64,000 nt of DNA from CBINFS01 sp966250015 (lineage in GTDB: Bacteria > Bacteroidota > Rhodothermia > Rhodothermales > DASSAV01), in the NCBI GenBank assembly GCA_966250015.1, contig CBINFS010000004.1, forward strand, positions 62,001-126,000, in the 5' to 3' direction. A model generated the notes under the pieces. The model did no database searches. It had not been told where the DNA came from and saw only the letters and a list, made by a program, of their open reading frames with translations. The translations under genes and the position numbers were made by a program. Position 1 is the stretch's first letter. Each line of letters begins with the position of its first letter. Of this stretch, positions 16,327-24,202 are shown piece by piece.

Positions 16327-19200
16327 ATGAACAACAAGCTTATCGACAGGGCGGTGGCGGGAATCGTGTTCCTGGTATCGCTCGTATTGTACCTGCTTAC
16401 CGTATCGCCTACCGCCTCCTTCTGGGATGCCGGCGAGTTCATTGCAATTGCTCACGGGCTTCAGGTATCGCACCCGCCGGGAGCCCCTTTCTACATGCTC
16501 GTCGGACGGCTCTTTTCGATGTTTGTCCCGACGGAATACGTCGCCCTATCGGTTAACCTTATCTCGGTGCTGGCGAGCGCGTTGACGGTGCTGCTCACCC
16601 ACCTCATCATCGTTCGCCTGACGCGGCAGTGGCTCGGCCATCCCGACGAATGGACGCCGCCGCAGCGAATCATCGCGCTGGTTGGCGGAGCGGTCGGGGC
16701 GTTGACGTTTGCGGTCACCGACTCGTTCTGGTTCAACGCCGTCGAGGCGGAAGTGTACGCGCTGTCGATGTTCTTTACGGCGATCGTGGTCTGGTTGATC
16801 ATGAAGTGGAGCGAGCAGGCCGAGCAGGAAGAGATTTCGCTCGCCGGGGGGCAGAACCCATTCGGATTGGCCGCCAACCGCTACCTCATCCTCATCGCGT
16901 ACATGTTCGGGCTCGCAATCGGCGTCCACCTGCTGAACCTGCTTGCGGTCTTCTTCGTCGCGCTGATCGTGTTTTTCCAGGAGTTCGAACGGCCGGATTG
17001 GACGAGGGGCAGGCTCTGGACGGGCATCGTCGTCGCCGGCATCGTTTCTTCCGTTGCCTTCCTGATCATCTATCCGGGCATCATTCAATTCCTGCCGGAC
17101 CTTGCCGGAAAAAGCGGCGCGCCGATCCTGTTCATCGTCGCCTTCGTCGCGCTCGTCGTTTTCAGCCTGTACTACACCCAGAAGCAGCGCATGCAGATCG
17201 CCAACCTGGTCGTGCTTTGCGTGACGATGGTGCTGATCGGTTACTCGACGTACGCACTCATCTTCATCCGGAGTGCAGCCGATCCGCCGATCGACGAGAA
17301 CGATCCGGAGACTGCGGAAGCCATCGTCAGCTATCTCAAGCGGGAGCAGTACGGCTCGACGCCCCTGTTCAGCGGTGTCTCGTTCAACAACCGGACCGGC
17401 CGGATCGACGACGAGAAGCTGTTCCCGCGCCGCTATTCGTCGGCGCCCGAACACACCCGCATCTACGCTCAGTACGACTCGGACATGGAGTTCTTCTGGA
17501 AGTACCAGGTCGGGCACATGTACATCCGGTACTTCCTGTGGAACTTCGTGGGCAAAGCGAGCGACGTGCAGGACTCGCCCGCCATTTCGGGGCTCATTCC
17601 GGGTGAGACAAAGGAAATACTCTACCGCACACCCAGCGAACGGGAGAGCCGCAACGCCTACTATGCCCTGCCGCTTCTGCTCGGCCTCATCGGTGCGGGA
17701 TTCCACTTCATGAAGGACTGGCGGCGAGCGTTCAGCGTGCTCGTCCTGTTCCTCGTAACCGGTGTCGGCATCATCGTTTATCTCAACCAGACACCGATGC
17801 AGCCGAGGGAGCGGGATTACTCCTACGTGGCGAGCTTCTTTGCCTTCAGCCTCTGGATCGGCATCGGAGCGTCGGGCATTCTACAGCTCGTCCTGGAGGG
17901 CTTACAAAAGGCCGGGCGTTTCGAACGGGGCAAGCTCGCCATTCTGGCGGTGACCGGGGCCATCATCTACCTCGCCGTCCCGTTCCACATGACCGTGGAG
18001 AACTACTTCGATCACGACCGTTCGGGCAATTACGTCGCCCCCGAGTATGCGTACAACATGCTCATGAGCCTGGACGAAAATGCGGTGATCTTCACGAACG
18101 GCGACAACGACACCTTCCCGCTCTGGTACCTCCAGGAGGTCGAAGGGATCAGGACCGACGTTCGGGTCGTGAACCTGTCGCTATTGAACACACCCTGGTA
18201 CATCAAGCAGCTCAAGAATCAGTGGTCGCACGAGTCGCCGCCGGTGCCGATTTCACTCACCGACGCCCAGATCGACCAGCTCGGCCCCATCGGTTACCGC
18301 CCGCAGGAGGTCAGCCTGCCCGTTAACCGGGAGGCGATACTTGGAGGCAGCGAAGTGCCGGTAGCCCTGGAAGATACCGCCCGTATGGTGAGCCCGATGA
18401 CCTGGCGTCTGGAGGGACGGCCTTACAATGCCGAGATGAACTGGCTGCACGTTTCGGACCAGGTCTCGCTCGACATTCTGCGCACCAACGCCGAGCAGAA
18501 CTGGCAGCGGCCGATCTACTTCGCCGTCACAGTGAGCCGGGACGGCCAGCTCGACCTGCAAAACTACTTCCAGCTCGAAGGGCAGGCGTGGCGTGTCGTA
18601 CCCGTCAGGCACGATTCTCCGCTGGGGCGCGTCGTCCCGTCGATCACACTCGAACGGCTGAAAAAGTTCAAGTTCACCAATCTGGATAACCCCAACGTTT
18701 ACTTCGACGAGAACATTCGGCGAATGGTGGACAACTACCGCAACATATTCGCACACACTGCCGACGAGCTGTCGGCAATGGGTCGGCGTGCCGAAGCGGT
18801 AGAGCTGCTCGACAACCTGCTCACGGCGGTTCCGTTCGAGACGATTCCGGGGGACGAGCGCTCGTACCTGTACCTTGCGAGGGCGTACGAAGCAGCAGGA
18901 AACCGGGAGAAGGTGATCGAGCTTTGGAAGGGTGTTGAGCCCGTCATTCTGCACCGCCTGGCGTTTGCCCGGTCGTCGCGTGAGATCGAGCAATCTGCAC
19001 AGTTCGTGCAGATGATCCGGTACGCCTACATGGATGCGGGCGACTTCGATGCGGCGTCAGCGTTCAGCGACAAGCTGGCCGACGTGCTCGGAAACGATTC
19101 GCTCCGAAAGACCCCGCAGGAGCTCCAACAGGAGTTTCGAGGCATCTTCAATCCACTCCGGGGCGGAAGTAACGGAAGTACGGTTCCTCCCGGAAATTGA
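16327..19200 (+). CDS. DUF2723 (TMEM260-like) membrane protein, likely glycosyltransferase
   Basis: A 957-residue polytopic protein. The N-terminal DUF2723 domain contains LTVSPTASFWDAGEFIAIAH, then LQVSHPPGAPFYMLVGRLF, the conserved Asp/Glu-bearing first loop of this GT-C-like family, followed by many TM helices. A second helical block (about 445-560) includes QTPMQPRERDYSYVASFFAF. A soluble region follows with FTNGDNDTFPLWYLQEVEG, and a TPR-like helical stretch (about 800-880, RRAEAVELLDNLLTAVP, YLYLARAYEAAGNREKVIEL) ends the chain. The eukaryotic relative TMEM260 is a protein O-mannosyltransferase, so glycosylation of exported proteins is the best inference; DUF2723 proteins are abundant in Bacteroidota relatives. 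A terminator follows at 19235. Confidence 0.87.
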   Translation: MNNKLIDRAVAGIVFLVSLVLYLLTVSPTASFWDAGEFIAIAHGLQVSHPPGAPFYMLVGRLFSMFVPTEYVALSVNLISVLASALTVLLTHLIIVRLTRQWLGHPDEWTPPQRIIALVGGAVGALTFAVTDSFWFNAVEAEVYALSMFFTAIVVWLIMKWSEQAEQEEISLAGGQNPFGLAANRYLILIAYMFGLAIGVHLLNLLAVFFVALIVFFQEFERPDWTRGRLWTGIVVAGIVSSVAFLIIYPGIIQFLPDLAGKSGAPILFIVAFVALVVFSLYYTQKQRMQIANLVVLCVTMVLIGYSTYALIFIRSAADPPIDENDPETAEAIVSYLKREQYGSTPLFSGVSFNNRTGRIDDEKLFPRRYSSAPEHTRIYAQYDSDMEFFWKYQVGHMYIRYFLWNFVGKASDVQDSPAISGLIPGETKEILYRTPSERESRNAYYALPLLLGLIGAGFHFMKDWRRAFSVLVLFLVTGVGIIVYLNQTPMQPRERDYSYVASFFAFSLWIGIGASGILQLVLEGLQKAGRFERGKLAILAVTGAIIYLAVPFHMTVENYFDHDRSGNYVAPEYAYNMLMSLDENAVIFTNGDNDTFPLWYLQEVEGIRTDVRVVNLSLLNTPWYIKQLKNQWSHESPPVPISLTDAQIDQLGPIGYRPQEVSLPVNREAILGGSEVPVALEDTARMVSPMTWRLEGRPYNAEMNWLHVSDQVSLDILRTNAEQNWQRPIYFAVTVSRDGQLDLQNYFQLEGQAWRVVPVRHDSPLGRVVPSITLERLKKFKFTNLDNPNVYFDENIRRMVDNYRNIFAHTADELSAMGRRAEAVELLDNLLTAVPFETIPGDERSYLYLARAYEAAGNREKVIELWKGVEPVILHRLAFARSSREIEQSAQFVQMIRYAYMDAGDFDAASAFSDKLADVLGNDSLRKTPQELQQEFRGIFNPLRGGSNGSTVPPGN

Positions 19201-19234
19201 TCATTAACAATTGTAGTTTAATCTGCGTGTTTAC

Positions 19235-19270
19235 AGGGCGTTCTCATGGCGAGAACGTCCTGTTTTTTTT
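19235..19270 (+). terminator. Rho-independent terminator after the DUF2723 gene
   Basis: A stem AGGGCGTTCTC (19235-19245) pairs with GAGAACGTCCT (19251-19261) with one G-T wobble and a five-base loop. Eight Ts end at 19270. It lies about 35 bases past the DUF2723 stop. Confidence 0.9.
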
Positions 19271-19330
19271 GGAAAAGGAAAAAATAACTTCATATATTTT
19301 TAATTACATCCTCTTAAATACTTCACCCGG

Positions 19331-19359
19331 TTGACAGAGGAATCAAACCTATCTATATT
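19331..19359 (+). promoter_or_regulatory. Predicted promoter of the cold-shock gene
   Basis: TTGACA (19331-19336), a 17-base spacer and TATATT (19354-19359) give a near-perfect sigma-70-type promoter in an AT-rich island. The expected start, near 19366, would leave an untranslated leader of about 130 bases before the csp start at 19500, as in cold-shock genes whose long leaders act as temperature-sensitive structures. The TATATTTTTG stretch also approximates the Bacteroidota TAnnTTTG element. Confidence 0.7.
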
Positions 19360-19499
19360 TTTGTGAAGTTCGTGTCAATGTAGCACCTGCACGATTGTAC
19401 AACGGAACCCAAAGCAAACGTTAAGGGACCGGGACTGAGCAAGAGTTGGAGGCACTCACTCGGTCCAGAATCATCAGTAATAAGCAGTAGGAGGCATTT

Positions 19500-19796
19500 A
19501 TGGCGGTTCATCGGAGCGTCGTCAAATGGTTTGACGCCAAGAAGGGGTATGGTTTTCTCGTGAACCCTAACGGCGGGAGCGACGTATTCGTGCACTACTC
19601 TTCCATTGAGAACGACAAGCGATTCAAGACACTGCGGACCGGGCAGGTCGTCGAGTTTGTGTTGGGAGACGGGCCGAAGGGTTTGCACGCGCAGAACGTG
19701 GTAGGGCTCGATGACGTCGAGGGGGTGGGCGAGGTGATGCAGCCGGAGTATCAGCACAGTGAAGTGGGAGCAGGGCGGCAAACGCTCGATGCCTGA
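19500..19796 (+). CDS. Cold-shock domain protein with C-terminal extension
   Basis: A 98-residue protein with a classic cold-shock domain in the first 68 residues. VKWFDAKKGYGFLVNPNG carries RNP1, and DVFVHYSSIENDKRFKTL carries RNP2. TAGGAGG lies close upstream of the start. The domain binds single-stranded RNA/DNA and melts structure at low temperature or during fast growth. Beyond the usual end, about 30 extra residues (GLDDVEGVGEVMQPEYQHSE and on) form an acidic tail not seen in CspA-type proteins. It is probably monocistronic from the 19331 promoter. Confidence 0.92.
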   Translation: MAVHRSVVKWFDAKKGYGFLVNPNGGSDVFVHYSSIENDKRFKTLRTGQVVEFVLGDGPKGLHAQNVVGLDDVEGVGEVMQPEYQHSEVGAGRQTLDA

Positions 19797-19940
19797 TCAG
19801 GCGTGATTGTATTTGCCGTTCCGGGGACCTATTTTGGTCCGGGTGCGTCCCGGGCCTCTGGTTCTTCCAACCGGCGATGCAGCCAGGCACGTACCAGGGC
19901 ATTGTGTGCCTGATCTTCCTATTCACGCTGATTGCGAAGT

Positions 19941-20396
19941 ATGGCATTCTCAATTTCGGACGCCGATATATCCCGAATCGCATCGGTACTCGGTGTGACC
20001 CCTAAAAAAGATGGGGCGCTGTACCGTTTCGAACTCACGGACGCCAATAGCGGTCGTCAGCTCGCGCTCGAGATCCTCACGGACGTCAAGCTCCCTGAGA
20101 GCGTGGCCACGGACCTGTCGCCCGTTCTCATCTCGGTGTATGCCGCGAGCTCGTTCCTTCAGCTTCAGGGTTGTACCGGCTTTTTGGCCAGCCAGGAGCT
20201 GGGCGAAGTGATCTTCTTCGCCCGGCGTGGAGGTTCGACGAGCGGCCTCGTGGTCGAGCGTGAAGCAGGATGCTCCCTGTACTCGAACGTCGACGACCGC
20301 CTGCTCACTGCCGACTTTACGCAGCTGCCCCCCGAAATGGTGATGAGCAGTGTCGCGTTGTCGATGACCGAATCGCTCTTCAGCGACCTGGGCTAA
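19941..20396 (+). CDS. Hypothetical protein (about 151 residues)
   Basis: From the ATG at 19941 (the frame also opens at 19932). The sequence MAFSISDADISRIASVLGVT, the strands YRFELTDANSGRQLALEILT and LSPVLISVYAASSFLQLQGC, then GEVIFFARRGGSTSGLVVER and PPEMVMSSVALSMTESLFSD look like a compact alpha/beta cytoplasmic protein without signal peptide. I do not recognise the family. It precedes ybeY by 37 bases on the same strand and may be co-transcribed. Codon use resembles its neighbours, so it is likely a real lineage gene. Confidence 0.65.
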   Translation: MAFSISDADISRIASVLGVTPKKDGALYRFELTDANSGRQLALEILTDVKLPESVATDLSPVLISVYAASSFLQLQGCTGFLASQELGEVIFFARRGGSTSGLVVEREAGCSLYSNVDDRLLTADFTQLPPEMVMSSVALSMTESLFSDLG

Positions 20397-20433
20397 CCCC
20401 AGCCCCCTTCCAACAGCAAGAACGGGATACCTG

Positions 20434-20862
20434 TTGGCACGCACTCCCGTCATCGAGCTTGCACACCCCACGTTGCGCGTCGATACGCGCGCACTCCGCA
20501 GCCTGGTCCGGCTTGCCGCAACGTCCGAAGGATTCGAGCTCGGGGAGCTGAACGTCATCCTGGGCGATCACGAGCTGGTGTTGGACCTGAACCGCCGGTA
20601 CCTCGAACACGACTACCTGACCGACGTGCTGGCTTTTAATTATGCAGAGTCAGCCGATACACGACGTATAGAGGGAGAGATATACGTGGATCTCGATACG
20701 GCCTTCGAACGATGCGCGGAGTTCGGGGTCACGTTCGAGGAGGAAGTCAGCCGCTACGTGATCCACGGGCTGCTTCATTTGATGGGCCATGACGACCACA
20801 CCCCCGAGGGCAAAGCCGCCATGCACGCCATCGAGGATCGCTATCTCAAGCTCGACCGGTAA
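20434..20862 (+). CDS. ybeY: Endoribonuclease YbeY
   Basis: A 142-residue protein using a TTG start (MARTPVIELAHP). It contains DLNRRYLEHDYLTDVLAFNY, then GEIYVDLDTAF, and the zinc-binding HGLLHLMGHDDH motif (HGxLHLxGyDH) near residues 109-120. YbeY processes the 3' end of 16S rRNA and takes part in ribosome quality control. Length and motifs are typical. The rare start codon suggests modest translation. hpf, another ribosome factor, lies downstream after a regulatory gap. Confidence 0.94.
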   Translation: MARTPVIELAHPTLRVDTRALRSLVRLAATSEGFELGELNVILGDHELVLDLNRRYLEHDYLTDVLAFNYAESADTRRIEGEIYVDLDTAFERCAEFGVTFEEEVSRYVIHGLLHLMGHDDHTPEGKAAMHAIEDRYLKLDR

Positions 20863-20974
20863 CTACCCCCCTTCATTTTCGTATCACTAAACGGAGGAAC
20901 TGTCGCCCAACGTCCCGAAGAGAATCGAAACGTTTCAAGTGTTCCTTGAAAGTGGCAGAGGATTTTGGTATGTA

Positions 20975-20994
20975 TTAAGAGGGGCCTCTCTTAA
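20975..20994. promoter_or_regulatory. 20-base palindrome upstream of hpf, candidate operator
   Basis: TTAAGAGGGG-CCTCTCTTAA is a continuous 20-base palindrome with a single G-T exception and no loop, so it looks like a dimeric protein's DNA site rather than an RNA hairpin. It lies about 50 bases upstream of hpf and just after a possible promoter (TTGAAA 20946-20951, 17-base spacer, TATGTA 20969-20974, the latter weak). A second perfect palindrome, GAAACGTTTC, lies at 20927-20936. Regulation of ribosome hibernation is plausible; the regulator is unknown. Confidence 0.45.
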
Positions 20995-21044
20995 ATGAGG
21001 GGTGGCCCGAGTTTCGTATCATTTTTAAGCGTTGGAGGGGATAT

Positions 21045-21359
21045 ATGCACGCACAAATCACCGCACGCCATTTCGAGGCGGACCCGATGCTGCGCCAGCA
21101 CGTTGCAGAACAGCTTTCGAAGCTTGACAAGTGCTACGACGGCATAACTGGAGCGCATATCGTACTCGAGAACGGTAAGGCGTCGTCAAATGACAAACGT
21201 GCGGAGATCACCCTATCCGTTTACCGTCAACGTTTATCCGCCACCGACACGGCCTCGTCCCACGAGGTAGCAGTCAGTCGATGCGTGAACCGACTACGAA
21301 GACAGATCCTGCGATATAAATCAAGATTGAGGGATCCAAACCTGGACAAGCACAGATAA
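21045..21359 (+). CDS. hpf: Ribosome hibernation-promoting factor HPF/RaiA family (short form)
   Basis: A 104-residue protein starting MHAQITARHFEADPMLRQHV. The strand-helix order of the S30AE domain follows: EQLSKLDKCYDGITGAHIVL, AEITLSVYRQRLSATDT, and a basic C-terminal helix LRRQILRYKSRLRD. This short form (no long C-terminal dimerisation domain) binds the 30S decoding centre and inactivates ribosomes in stationary phase or stress. A GGAGGGG site precedes the start. A strong terminator follows, and a notable palindrome lies upstream, suggesting a separately regulated transcript. Confidence 0.88.
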   Translation: MHAQITARHFEADPMLRQHVAEQLSKLDKCYDGITGAHIVLENGKASSNDKRAEITLSVYRQRLSATDTASSHEVAVSRCVNRLRRQILRYKSRLRDPNLDKHR

Positions 21360-21378
21360 GACTTGATGACCTGGCTCG

Positions 21379-21412
21379 CCGCCCCCGCCTCAAACGGGGG
21401 CGGTTCTTTTTT
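21379..21412 (+). terminator. Rho-independent terminator after hpf
   Basis: A perfect nine-base stem CCGCCCCCG (21379-21387) with CGGGGGCGG (21395-21403), a seven-base loop, then TTCTTTTTT. It lies 20 bases past the hpf stop and directly before the end of the convergent metF gene. Confidence 0.92.
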
Positions 21413-21423
21413 ACCGTTACCGA

Positions 21424-22380
21424 TCACGCCATTTTCCGCAGCGGCTCGACCACTCTTTTCACCGCCTCAGCGGATTGCATGATGTAGAAATGCACACACG
21501 GCACATTGGCAGAGAGGAGCTCTTCACTTTGCCGAATAGCCCATTCAACCCCGATGTCGAGGGTGTGCTCGGGGCGCGCTGCCTCCACTTCGTTTGCGAG
21601 CTCCTCCGGAATCTCCACGTGGAAGTTTTTCGGGATCGACTGTAGCTGTTTGCTGTTCGTAAGGATTTTGATTCCCGGAATGATGGGCACCTCGATTCCG
21701 GCAGCGCGGCACAGCTCGACAAACCGGAAGAAGTGGCGATTGTCGAAGAACATCTGGGTGGTGATGTAATCGGCGCCGGCCTCCACCTTCAGCTTAAGAT
21801 TCTGGATGTCGCGGTTCAGGTTTGGGGCTTCAAAATGCTTTTCGGGGTAGCCGGCCACACCGATGCAAAAATCGGTCGGGGCAGCATCGATCATTTCCTC
21901 CAGATAAATGCCCTTATTCATCCGTACAATCTGTTTCACGAGGTCGATGGCGTAGTGGTTGGACGACCGGTCGGGAGGAATGGGGCGCTGGAAGCTCATC
22001 TGGTCACCCCGTAGCGCCATCACGTTCTGGATGCCGAGGTAATTGAGCTCGATGAGGGCGTCTTCGGTTTCTTCGCGCGTAAAGCCGTTGCAGAGCAAGT
22101 GAGGTACGGTTTCGACGTGGAAACGGCTCTTGATGGCCGCGCAGAGCCCGATCGTTCCCGGCCGTTTGCGTTTGATCCTACGGATGCAGGTCCCGTCGGG
22201 CATCTCTTCGTAGTAGACCTGCGCCGAGTGGCTGGTCACGTCGATGAACGGCGGCTCAAAACGCATCAGCTCCTCCACGATCTCGAATATCTGCTGTACG
22301 GAGCCGCCCCGTTGGGGGGGTATGATTTCGTAAGAGATCAGCGGATCTTTTGCCCGATCCAGGAACTCAATGATTTTCAT
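21424..22380 (-). CDS. metF: Methylenetetrahydrofolate reductase MetF
   Basis: A 318-residue TIM-barrel flavoprotein. It reads ISYEIIPPQRGGSVQQIFEI, DVTSHSAQVYYEE, IGLCAAIKSRFHVETVPHLL, LGIQNVMALRGDQM, IGVAGYPEKHFEAP and GADYITTQMFFDNRHFF, all MTHFR signatures including the folate-binding Glu and FAD-binding segments. It reduces 5,10-methylene-THF to 5-methyl-THF for methionine synthesis. The neighbouring divergent gene is nucleosidase-like, so both may serve the methionine/SAM cycle. No SAM riboswitch was recognised upstream. Confidence 0.96.
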   Translation of the reverse strand: MKIIEFLDRAKDPLISYEIIPPQRGGSVQQIFEIVEELMRFEPPFIDVTSHSAQVYYEEMPDGTCIRRIKRKRPGTIGLCAAIKSRFHVETVPHLLCNGFTREETEDALIELNYLGIQNVMALRGDQMSFQRPIPPDRSSNHYAIDLVKQIVRMNKGIYLEEMIDAAPTDFCIGVAGYPEKHFEAPNLNRDIQNLKLKVEAGADYITTQMFFDNRHFFRFVELCRAAGIEVPIIPGIKILTNSKQLQSIPKNFHVEIPEELANEVEAARPEHTLDIGVEWAIRQSEELLSANVPCVHFYIMQSAEAVKRVVEPLRKMA

Positions 22381-22637
22381 GTGTGAATTTGTGGCTGTGC
22401 TCTTCCCGTAAATCGATACTAGGCAAGGATTTCATTCCTATAGACGCCGCAACGCAAGAAGGGATTCTGCGCGCGGAGGCGTATATTCAGATTTCAACGG
22501 CGCGGGGTTGTGCGGTTAGAGAGCACAGTCGGAGCGCCCGAATGTTCCGTGCGGAAGAGTGGGAAGTGCCGACGGGCATCCATACGTCAACGGGGTACTC
22601 CTCTACCGCATTCAAACCTGATAGGCCTAACGAACCA

Positions 22638-23249
22638 ATGACGGGGATTGTTTTCGCGACTGAGGAAGAAGCGCAGCCATTTCTTCGGCAGTACAAACGC
22701 GGCAGGCTGGATAACCTGTCGGAGGGCGATTCGGTAACGGACGGATCGCTGCTCGTGACGGTAACGGGTATTGGAAAGATCAAAGCGACATTGCGTACGG
22801 AGCGAATGCTTCGCCAGCACCAGCCCGAACGGATCGTTCACGTCGGAACGTGCACCGCGTTAAAGAGCGAATACGGAATTGGGGCACTCGTAGCGGCATC
22901 CCAGGTGTTTGAGGGGGATCGCATCGAGCTGGCGGCGCCAAGCTATCCCCGCATGCCTCTCGAAGTGCCGTTTGCAGGATTGCCGCAGGGCACGCTGGTC
23001 ACGCAGGATCACATGGTGACGGGCCCTTCCGAGCAGTCGTACTGGCAGCGCATCGCAGACTTCAGCGACATGACGGGATATGCCGTCGCGTACGTCACGG
23101 CGATGTACGGCATCCCCTGCCACATCGTCAAGGTCGTGACCGGGCAGTACAACTCGCAAGACACCCAGCTACGCAAGACGCTGGCGTCGGCTTACGAGAC
23201 GATCGCGCATTTCCTGCTTGACGAGGTGGTGGGCTCAGACGCCCACTAG
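22638..23249 (+). CDS. MTA/SAH nucleosidase-like (PNP/UDP phosphorylase fold) protein
   Basis: From the ATG at 22638, a 203-residue protein beginning MTGIVFATEEEAQPFLRQY. It has the nucleosidase pattern VTGIGKIKATLRTERML, IVHVGTCTALKSEYGIGALV (substrate loop), QVFEGD, LVTQDHMVT and MTGYAVAYVTAMYGIPCHIV, where MxxxA/E segments contact the ribose. It resembles 5'-methylthioadenosine/S-adenosylhomocysteine nucleosidase and futalosine hydrolase. The usual catalytic DMESAA appears as DMTGYAVA, so activity or specificity may differ. The frame is open back to 22383, but the domain starts at 22638. Its stop overlaps the stop of the convergent gene in CTAG. Confidence 0.72.
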   Translation: MTGIVFATEEEAQPFLRQYKRGRLDNLSEGDSVTDGSLLVTVTGIGKIKATLRTERMLRQHQPERIVHVGTCTALKSEYGIGALVAASQVFEGDRIELAAPSYPRMPLEVPFAGLPQGTLVTQDHMVTGPSEQSYWQRIADFSDMTGYAVAYVTAMYGIPCHIVKVVTGQYNSQDTQLRKTLASAYETIAHFLLDEVVGSDAH

Positions 23250-23524
23250 TTGCGGCGTTGCTGGAGGTCGTCGTACCACGCCACCGGCACGCCGCCAGAA
23301 TCGCCTTCGGTGAACTCGTATTCTCGATGGGTGACCTTGAGGAGGCGCCGGCTGTTCAGGTAAATCTGATGGACGCCGACTCGACGCTCCGAGCAGGCCG
23401 TCGCACCGGGATTGCCATCGAACGGCAGCACCTTCTCCGGAAAGTAGACGCGTAAAACGGTGATGACGACCCAGGTCATCGCAAAGAAGAGCACGGGAGC
23501 GACGAGCAGGACAAACAGGAGCAT
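23246..23524 (-). CDS. Small membrane protein at the end of the respiratory cluster
   Basis: From the ATG at 23524, a 92-residue protein with one N-terminal TM helix (MLLFVLLVAPVLFFAMTWVV) followed by a soluble tail of about 65 residues (VYFPEKVLPFDGN ... EFTEGDSGGVPVAWYDD). No family is recognised. It lies on the same strand as and 138 bases downstream of the oxidase subunit IV gene, so it could be the last gene of the ACIII-caa3 cluster or an independent gene. Its TAG stop shares the CTAG tetramer with the stop of the opposite-strand nucleosidase-like gene. Confidence 0.6.
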   Translation of the reverse strand: MLLFVLLVAPVLFFAMTWVVITVLRVYFPEKVLPFDGNPGATACSERRVGVHQIYLNSRRLLKVTHREYEFTEGDSGGVPVAWYDDLQQRRN

Positions 23525-23662
23525 CGTTTCACCTCGTGTCCGGGTCGAAATAGCCGACGTAAACGATACAGCCAAATCTAAGGGCTGGACGCCTGTCTTC
23601 CGAGGGTTAAACCCTCAAAATCCCGTAACGATCAGATCGCCGGAACGGCAGCCCAAATCGGG

Positions 23663-24169
23663 TCACGGCGCGGCCGACGTGGTATCCGCGCCCGCAGCGG
23701 CGGTGGTGTCGGCGGCTGAAGTGTCAGCTGCCGCCGCGGACGTATCGGCTGCGGCGGACGTGTCGGCGGCGGCGCCGCCGGAAAGCCTCGCTTCACGCTC
23801 CTGGAGCGCCTGCTCCTGCCGCTGCATGTCGGCAATCGTCTCGGGCGCCACGTTCCCCAGGTCGCCGCGGAAGGCCGTATCAAACAGGGTAAAGGTGAGA
23901 AAGAGGACGACGAACAGAACCCCGATCGATAGCACGAGCGCATTCATCGGGCTGTCGTACTTCAACCCCATAAAAATCAGGACGACGAGCGACGCCTTAA
24001 CGGCGGCGATGCCCAGCGCAATCGGCACGTTCAGCGGCCCCAGATCGACCATCACCACCGAGACGGTCAGGATCGTAAGGAAAACAAGCGCGACGAAGAC
24101 CTTGATCAACGTGCGCTTCGGGACGATGTGATGGCCGTGGTGTTCGGCAAGGGCGGGGTTATGGACCAT
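23663..24169 (-). CDS. Cytochrome c oxidase subunit IV-type protein with Ala/Asp/Thr/Ser tail
   Basis: A 168-residue protein with three TM helices (about 22-118). It starts MVHNPALAEHHGHHIVPKRT, then has VFVALVFLTILTVSVVMVDL, LGIAAVKASLVVLIFMGLKY and SIGVLFVVLFLTFTLFDT, the prokaryotic COX4/CtaF pattern with the KASLVV..FMxLKY signature. Such subunits assist CuB site assembly and stability of haem-copper oxidases. After a coiled segment (ETIADMQRQEQALQERE), the last 39 residues (23666-23782) are almost only A, D, T and S with repeated ADTSA units. This tail is not part of the normal subunit. It ends the oxidase gene set ctaC-D-E-F. Confidence 0.88.
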   Translation of the reverse strand: MVHNPALAEHHGHHIVPKRTLIKVFVALVFLTILTVSVVMVDLGPLNVPIALGIAAVKASLVVLIFMGLKYDSPMNALVLSIGVLFVVLFLTFTLFDTAFRGDLGNVAPETIADMQRQEQALQEREARLSGGAAADTSAAADTSAAAADTSAADTTAAAGADTTSAAP

Positions 24170-24202
24170 AACAGGGACGATATTCAGGGTTGCAACGGAA
24201 AA

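Noticed and set aside
20953..20967. Sigma-54-like element (TGGCAG-N5-TTTG) upstream of hpf
   Set aside because: The -12 GC dinucleotide is missing; a weak sigma-70-type promoter fits as well.
22381..22637. Possible SAM riboswitch upstream of metF
   Set aside because: No conserved SAM-I or SAM-II core sequence found by eye in either orientation.
23602..23616. Palindrome GAGGGTT-A-AACCCTC after the subunit IV gene
   Set aside because: The one-base centre is too small for a terminator loop and no T-run follows; possible protein site but no supporting context.
23666..23782. Short tandem repeats that could suggest a CRISPR array or VNTR
   Set aside because: The repeats are in frame and encode the Ala/Asp/Thr/Ser tail of the subunit IV protein; there are no spacers.
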